DNA from: Sphingomonas sp. Ant H11
GTDB lineage: Bacteria; Pseudomonadota; Alphaproteobacteria; Sphingomonadales; Sphingomonadaceae
NCBI RefSeq assembly: GCF_000797515.1
Contig: NZ_JSBN01000007.1
Location: 1 to 64,000, forward strand
Direction of reading: 5' to 3'
Length of the DNA: 64,000 bases
This document shows positions 59,004-64,000 of this stretch, piece after piece. The number at the start of each line of letters is the position of its first letter. The stretch's first letter is position 1. A program made the position numbers and the translations under genes. A model generated the notes under the pieces. It saw only the letters and a list, made by a program, of their open reading frames with translations, did no database searches and was not told the origin of the DNA.

Positions 59004-59010
59004 TTTGGCC

Positions 59011-59029
59011 TGACAGGCAGTGTCTGTCA
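59011..59029. promoter_or_regulatory. Palindromic operator candidate (TGACAGGCAGTGTCTGTCA)
   Basis: A 19-base inverted repeat (arms TGACAGRCA, one mismatch) between the receptor (58942, minus) and the GntR gene (59165, plus). A half copy, TGACAGACA, recurs at 59959 before the mannonate dehydratase gene. Position and shape fit autoregulation by the adjacent GntR protein. Confidence 0.6.
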
Positions 59030-59164
59030 AACACAAAAAAGACAAGCTGTAAGGCCAATCGATCAGATAATTGCGCTGCGGGCATTGCTGCGGCATGCTG
59101 CGCGGAGGGTGCTCACCGCTCGTGTTGCGGGGATATGATGCGCCGCAGGGCAACCGGAAGGACG

Positions 59165-59911
59165 ATGGGGAAATTGAAGACCGTACGTCTCTACGCGGAC
59201 ATCGCTCGGCAGATTGGCGGGCAAATTCTTGCTGACCATTATCCGATGGGCACACGTCTTCCCTCGGAGCGCGAGCTCTCGGAGGCGTTCAACGTATCGC
59301 GGCCGACGATTCGCGAAGCGTTGATCGCGCTGGAGGTGGATGGGCTCGTCGACATCCGGATGGGGTCGGGGGTGTACGTTTCTGCGAAGACCCCGCGCGG
59401 CGGCAAATTCTCGGCGATCGGGGTGGGGCCGTTCGAGCTTCTGGAGGCGCGCCGCGCTATCGAGGGCGAGGCCTGCGCGATCGCCGCCACGCGCGTCGAT
59501 GCGCATGACATCAAGGAACTCAAAACGCTTTTCGATAATCTGGTGGCTGCGGGCGAAGATGTTGAAAAAGCCGAGACGTTCGATCACCAGTTTCACATCA
59601 GCATCGCCAGAGCCACTCGCAACAGTGCGATTTCCGGCGCGGTCGAGGCGCTGTGGCAGGCCCGGCTGCGTTCGCCGCAGGAGAAAGCGATGTCTCAAAA
59701 GGCGCATCGCGCCGGGGTCGGGCCGCGAATCGACGAACATTTTGCAATCTTTGAGGCGCTCGCGGCACGCGACCCGGATTTGGCGCGCGGGGCGATGCGG
59801 GCGCATCTCGACAAGGTGCTCGCCGCTCTGATCCAGGCGACCGAGGTCCAAGAGATTGCCGAGTTGGACGCGAGTCTCACGGCGCGGCGGCAGAGATTCG
59901 GCCTGGCATAG
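59165..59911 (+). CDS. GntR-family regulator with FCD domain (UxuR/ExuR-like)
   Basis: A 248-residue regulator. The start at MGKLKTVRLYAD is preceded by GGAAGGA. The winged helix spans residues 10-80 (IGGQILADHYPMGTRLPSER, FNVSRPTIREALIALEVDG, IRMGSGVYV). The FCD domain begins at about residue 100 (FELLEARRAIEGEACAIAA), with metal-site residues in FDHQFHISIA and RIDEHFAIFEAL. It resembles the regulators of hexuronate use. The neighbours, mannonate dehydratase and a hexuronate-type transporter, support that role, and the palindrome at 59011 is the likely binding site. Confidence 0.88.
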   Translation: MGKLKTVRLYADIARQIGGQILADHYPMGTRLPSERELSEAFNVSRPTIREALIALEVDGLVDIRMGSGVYVSAKTPRGGKFSAIGVGPFELLEARRAIEGEACAIAATRVDAHDIKELKTLFDNLVAAGEDVEKAETFDHQFHISIARATRNSAISGAVEALWQARLRSPQEKAMSQKAHRAGVGPRIDEHFAIFEALAARDPDLARGAMRAHLDKVLAALIQATEVQEIAELDASLTARRQRFGLA

Positions 59912-59958
59912 TCTCTCGTCCGGGCGGCGCGGGGGTGTGGGGTTCCGCTAAACCTGCC

Positions 59959-60009
59959 TGACAGACATCATTGACAAGGTGGCGCTTAGGCTATCATGGT
60001 AGCGCTATC
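59959..60009 (+). promoter_or_regulatory. Promoter/operator region of the mannonate dehydratase operon
   Basis: TGACAGACA at 59959-59967 repeats one arm of the palindrome at 59011. TTGACA at 59971 with TATCAT about 15 bases later could be the -35 and -10 boxes. ATGGTAGCGCTATC follows at 59996. The gene starts at 60195; the leader between contains only a short open frame that I do not support as a gene. Confidence 0.4.
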
Positions 60010-60194
60010 GTAAAGAGGCCGCCGCAGAGCGTCCATCGCTTCGTCGAAGCGACCGACAGGAAGGATGCCATGACCGGACACGCCAGTCCTCGCGCGACAC
60101 GCCCCTGCTGCGATCGCATGATCGGCGCGGCGAAGGTCATGCCGACCTGATCGCTGCCATACCTTATTCCTCCCCACCCGCTCGGAAAGACCCC

Positions 60195-61406
60195 ATGCCC
60201 CAGATTATCGATGCCAAGGTGATCGTCACTTGCCCTGGCCGCAATTTTGTGACGCTCAAGATCGAGACCGAGAACGGCGTTTACGGTCTTGGCGACGCCA
60301 CGCTCAACGGGCGCGAGCTTTCGGTCGCGAGCTATTTGACCGACCATGTCATTCCCTTGCTGATCGGGCGCGATGCGCATCGGATCGAGGACATTTGGCA
60401 ATATCTCTACAAGGGTGCCTATTGGCGGCGCGGCCCGGTGACGATGAGCGCGATCGCGGCGGTCGACACCGCCTTGTGGGACATCAAGGGCAAGATCGCC
60501 GGGCTCCCGCTCTACCAATTGCTCGGTGGTGCGAGCCGGGATGGCGTGATGGTCTATGGCCATGCCAATGGCGTCTCGATCGATGAGACAGTCGAGGTCG
60601 CACGCGATTATCAGCGGCAGGGGTATAAGGCGATCCGGCTGCAATGCGGCGTGCCGGGGCTGCCCTCCACTTACGGCGTGTCGAAGGACAAGATGTTCTA
60701 CGAACCTGCCGATGCCGATCTGCCGACCGAGAATCTGTGGTCGACCGAGAAATATCTGCGCGTCGTGCCCGAGCTGTTCAAGGCGGCGCGCGCGGCGCTC
60801 GGCTGGGACGTGCATCTGCTGCACGACATCCACCACCGGCTGACGCCGATCGAGGCGGGGCGGCTGGGCAAAGATCTCGAGCCGTATCGCCCGTTCTGGC
60901 TCGAGGATGCGACGCCTGCCGAGAATCAGGACGCGTTCCGCCTGATCCGCCAGCACACCACTACGCCGCTTGCAGTGGGGGAGATCTTCAACTCGATCTG
61001 GGACGCCAAGCATCTGATCGAGAACCAGCTGATCGACTATATCCGCGCGACCGTCGTCCATGCCGGCGGCATCACGCATCTGCGTCGGATCGCGGCGCTG
61101 GCAGATCTTTACCAGATCCGCACCGGCTGCCACGGCGCGACCGATCTGTCGCCAGTGTGCATGGCGGCGGCGCTCCATTTCGATCTGTCGGTGCCCAATT
61201 TCGGCGTACAGGAATATATGCGACACACCGCCGAGACCGATGCGGTGTTCCCGCATGCCTATAGCTTCGAGCGCGGGATGATGCATCCGGGCGAGAAACC
61301 CGGCCTTGGCGTCGAGCTCGACGAAGTGCTCGCCGCGCAATACCCGTATAAGCGCGCCTATCTCCCGGTGAACCGTCTCGAAGACGGCACGATGTACAAT
61401 TGGTGA
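60195..61406 (+). CDS. manD: D-mannonate dehydratase, enolase superfamily (ManD)
   Basis: A 403-residue cytoplasmic enzyme that dehydrates D-mannonate to 2-keto-3-deoxygluconate in glucuronate use. Enolase-superfamily metal ligands are Asp211 (LHDIHHRL), Glu237 (FWLEDATP) and Glu263 (AVGEIFN). Arg148, Tyr160 and His213 match the catalytic residues known in the Novosphingobium aromaticivorans ManD (numbers one lower there, from memory). The C-terminal tail ends LEDGTMYNW, as in that family. Its stop overlaps the start of the transporter gene (GTGA). Confidence 0.93.
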   Translation: MPQIIDAKVIVTCPGRNFVTLKIETENGVYGLGDATLNGRELSVASYLTDHVIPLLIGRDAHRIEDIWQYLYKGAYWRRGPVTMSAIAAVDTALWDIKGKIAGLPLYQLLGGASRDGVMVYGHANGVSIDETVEVARDYQRQGYKAIRLQCGVPGLPSTYGVSKDKMFYEPADADLPTENLWSTEKYLRVVPELFKAARAALGWDVHLLHDIHHRLTPIEAGRLGKDLEPYRPFWLEDATPAENQDAFRLIRQHTTTPLAVGEIFNSIWDAKHLIENQLIDYIRATVVHAGGITHLRRIAALADLYQIRTGCHGATDLSPVCMAAALHFDLSVPNFGVQEYMRHTAETDAVFPHAYSFERGMMHPGEKPGLGVELDEVLAAQYPYKRAYLPVNRLEDGTMYNW

Positions 61407-62672
61407 GCGGCCTCGCACGACCGCGCGGTAACGTCCGCTGGGTAATTTGCGGCCTGCTGTTCGCCGCGGTCGTGCTCAGCTACGTCGATCGTCTCGTCCT
61501 GCCGGTGCTGAAACCTAGCTTGCAGGCACAATATGGCTGGAGCGAGCAAGGGTATGCCAATCTCGCAATCTGGTTCCAGGGCGCTTACGGCCTCGCTTAT
61601 GTGCTGTTCGGTCGCCTGGTCGACCGCGTCGGCGCGCGGATCGGCTATGCGCTGGCGGTGACCTTATGGACGATCGGCCACGTCGCGCACGTGCTGTTCA
61701 CCAGTACGCTCGGCATGGCATTCGCGCGGGTGCCGCTCGCGATCGGCGAGGCGGGCGCGTTTCCCGCAGCCCTCGCCGCGACGGGCGAATGGTTCCCCAA
61801 ATCCGAGCGCGCACTGGCGATCGGCATCTTCAACGCCGGGTCGAACGTCGGTGCGATCGTTACCCCGCTGGTCGTGCCGGTGATCGCGGTGACCTTTGGC
61901 TGGCGGATGGCGTTCATTGCCACGGGCGCGCTGACGATCCTGTGGCTGATCGCCTGGCTTGGCTTCTATCGCCGTCCGCGCGACCATGCCTCCGTCTCGG
62001 CGGAGGAACTCGCCTGGATCGAACGCGAGCCGGCCGAGCGGGCGCGGCCGATCGCGTGGCGCAAGCTGCTCGGGCTGCGCCAGACCTGGGCCTATATGCT
62101 CGGGCGCTTCCTGATCGATCCCGTGTGGTGGACTTTCCTGTTCTGGCTGCCCGATTTCTTCAACCGGCAATACCATGTGAAGATGCTCGACTTCGGGCCG
62201 CCATTGGTCGCGGTGTATCTGCTTGCGGATGTCGGTTCGATTGGCGGCGGCTGGCTGTCGTCGCGGCTGCTGTCGCGCGGCTGGGCCACGGGCCGCGCGC
62301 GCAAGACCGCGATGTTCGCCTGTGCCCTGTTCGCGCTGCCGATCGCCTTTGCCGCGCACGCGCCAATCTGTGGACCGCAGTACTGCTGATCGGTCTCGCC
62401 TGCGCGGCGCATCAGGCTTTTCGGCCAATGTCTATGCGCTGCCGGGCGACCTGTTCCCGCGCGGGCGTGCTGGATCGGTGATCGGGCTCGGCGGGCTGAC
62501 GGGTGCATTTGGCGGGATGATCATGGCGAAGTTCGCGGGGACGATTCTCGCTACGCTCGGCAGCTACCAGCCGATTTTCCTCGTCGCATCCTGCGCCTAT
62601 CTGGTCGCGCTCGGCGTGATCCATGTGCTCGTTCCGCGCTACGCGCCGGTGTCGCCCGAGCAGATCGCGTGA
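61403..62672 (+). CDS. MFS transporter, ACS family (hexuronate-type), frameshifted
   Basis: About 423 residues, 12 helices. The N-terminal part has [36 protein letters not shown] and [18 protein letters not shown], the pattern of the anion:cation symporter family that carries hexuronates such as glucuronate and galacturonate. The frame breaks near 62365 and again at the T4 run 62418-62421. Adding one base at each joins [20 protein letters not shown] to [20 protein letters not shown]. The GTG start overlaps the dehydratase stop. It probably imports the uronic acid degraded through mannonate. Confidence 0.87.
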
Positions 62673-62707
62673 TGCGTCGCGCCGTTATTCCATCGGGAGA
62701 CTAGCCA

Positions 62708-63928
62708 ATGATCGTCCGTTCTGTGGCCGCGATGCTCGCTCTCTCCACCCCTGCGCTGGCCAGCGCAGCGCCTGGCCCGCGCTGTGCGACACAATGGAGC
62801 GCGAGTTGGGCGTCGTCGCAAAAGGACCCGGATCAGGCAGATACCGGGATTGCCACGAAATTGCGCGACGCGACGCTGCGCCAGACGGTGCGCCTGTCGG
62901 GCGGCGGCGCGCGGCTGCGGATCCACCTCTCCAACCTTGTCGGCACGGCCCCGCTGACGATCGACTCGGTGCATCTCGCCCTGGCCGAGGCGAGCGGTTC
63001 GGCGCGTGTCCGTGCCGGCAGCGATCACACGCTGTCGTTTGGCGGGCTTGCGCAGGTGACGATCCCCGCCGGTGCCGAATATGTGTCGGATCCGATCCCG
63101 TTCCCGGTGCCAGATCGCACGACGCTTTCGATCAGCCTCCATCTGCCGCAGGCACCGAGCGGCGTGACCGGCCACCCCGGTTCGCGCACGAGCAGCTACG
63201 TCGCCGCCGGCAACCACGCCGCGGATGCGGAGCTCACCGGCGAACGTGTCGAGCATTGGTATTTCATATCGGGCGTCGATGTCGCCGGATGTGGTGGCAC
63301 GATCGTCGCGCTCGGCGATTCGATCACCGACGGGCGTGGTGCCACGACTGACGGTGACGATCGCTGGACCGACGTGCTCGCCGCGCGCCTGCCAGTGGGC
63401 GCGGGCCTGTCGATCGTAAATCAGGGCATCGGCGGCAATCGCGTGTTGCGCGACGGGCTCGGGCCCAACGCGCTCGCGCGGCTCGACCGCGATGTTCTGG
63501 CGCAGCCGGGCGTGCGCTATCTGATCGTACTCGAGGGGGTCAACGATCTCGGCGTGCTGACGCGCGACCATCCCGTCCCGGAGGCCGAGCATGCAGCACT
63601 CGTCGCCGATCTCGAGCAAGGCTATCGCCAAATCGTCGCACGCGCGCACGATCGCGGGATCAAGGTGATCGGCGCGACGATCCTGCCGTTCGGCGGATCG
63701 GCTTATTATCATCCCGGCGCACCCGGCGAGGCAGACCGCGTCGCGATCAACCGCTGGATCCGCAGCGCCGGGGTGTTCGACGCGGTGGTCGATTTCGATG
63801 CGGTCATGCGCGATCCGTCGCGTCCCGAGCGTCTCGCGCCGGCGTTCGATTCGGGCGATGGTCTGCACCCATCCCCGGCAGGCTATGCGCGGATGGGGCA
63901 GGCGGTCCCGATCGCGCTTTTCCGATGA
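62708..63928 (+). CDS. SGNH/GDSL-family hydrolase, exported carbohydrate esterase candidate
   Basis: A 406-residue protein with signal peptide MIVRSVAAMLALSTPALASA. A beta-rich N-terminal domain (residues 25-190) precedes the SGNH core: block I Ser in IVALGDSITDG, Gly in NQGIGGNR, Asn in EGVNDLG and the Asp/His pair in SGDGLHPSPAG. Enzymes of this type remove acetyl or feruloyl groups from plant glycans. It lies 36 bases after the hexuronate transporter and may belong to the same operon, helping to deacetylate a glucuronate-bearing polysaccharide. The last 72 bases of the window hold no gene. Confidence 0.88.
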   Translation: MIVRSVAAMLALSTPALASAAPGPRCATQWSASWASSQKDPDQADTGIATKLRDATLRQTVRLSGGGARLRIHLSNLVGTAPLTIDSVHLALAEASGSARVRAGSDHTLSFGGLAQVTIPAGAEYVSDPIPFPVPDRTTLSISLHLPQAPSGVTGHPGSRTSSYVAAGNHAADAELTGERVEHWYFISGVDVAGCGGTIVALGDSITDGRGATTDGDDRWTDVLAARLPVGAGLSIVNQGIGGNRVLRDGLGPNALARLDRDVLAQPGVRYLIVLEGVNDLGVLTRDHPVPEAEHAALVADLEQGYRQIVARAHDRGIKVIGATILPFGGSAYYHPGAPGEADRVAINRWIRSAGVFDAVVDFDAVMRDPSRPERLAPAFDSGDGLHPSPAGYARMGQAVPIALFR

Positions 63929-64000
63929 GCCCATATGGGCGCGGGCTGGGCCAATCTCTGTCCCACCTGGCCCCAGTGCGCTTGCGGGCAGCCTGATGGG

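Noticed and set aside
60001..60177. Short open frames between the second GntR gene and the mannonate dehydratase
   Set aside because: No ribosome-binding site or family resemblance; the stretch is better read as promoter and leader.

Overview
The window looks like a chromosomal segment of a sphingomonad (Alphaproteobacteria, Sphingomonas-like). The support is high G+C coding sequence, four TonB-dependent receptors (two of the Xanthomonas/Caulobacter sugar-receptor type), Tat-exported glycosidases, and a ManD dehydratase whose length and active-site numbering match the Novosphingobium enzyme. No tRNA, rRNA, CRISPR array or intact insertion sequence was seen.

Layout. (1) 0-9.7 kb: an AhpD-like enzyme, a metallophosphoesterase, a cupredoxin, an ECF sigma/anti-sigma pair, and a small locus of TonB receptor, phytase-like esterase and LacI regulator. 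Gene remnants lie between them (LysR, cytochrome b561, MerR, an SDR epimerase, an integrase tail). (2) 9.7-19.7 kb: an RND tripartite efflux system with its two-component system, then a HisKA_2-type kinase with a single-domain receiver and a dead kinase fragment. (3) 19.7-55.6 kb: a large catabolic island. Its parts are a prolyl S9 peptidase, a GH2 enzyme and a TonB receptor; a POT peptide transporter and a second receptor; a second S9 peptidase with a DUF5695-like protein; a tightly overlapping operon GH127/146 - Ldh_2 reductase - DUF885 metallopeptidase - GH43 - second DUF5695-like protein; and a hydroxyproline catabolic set (M24 prolidase, DadA-type dehydrogenase, DapA-type deaminase, 4-hydroxyproline epimerase, GntR regulator, amino-acid permease) with a GH27 enzyme. 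(4) 55.8-64 kb: a fourth receptor, a second GntR regulator, mannonate dehydratase, a hexuronate-type MFS transporter and an SGNH esterase.

Main interpretation. Region 3 reads as one system for eating plant hydroxyproline-rich glycoproteins (extensins, arabinogalactan proteins). Beta-L-arabinofuranosidase, GH43, GH27 and GH2 enzymes would strip the glycans, proline-directed peptidases would cut the backbone, receptors and a peptide transporter would import the products, and hydroxyproline would be epimerised, oxidised and deaminated. A shared operator-like motif (ATACCGTAT/ATACGGTAT and close variants) lies in front of the receptors, the peptide transporter, the S9 peptidase, the GH127 operon and the hydroxyproline genes, and in the window is otherwise seen once, inside a dead gene. 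This suggests one regulon, perhaps under the FCD-type GntR protein encoded in the hydroxyproline operon. The last enzyme, alpha-ketoglutarate semialdehyde dehydrogenase, is not in the window.

Quality caution. About twenty otherwise well-conserved genes or gene parts are broken by single-base shifts, several in runs of 5-6 identical bases. I read most of these as sequencing or assembly errors, and I give such genes as one span with the shift noted. The truncated remnants in regions 1 and 2 look like real decay.
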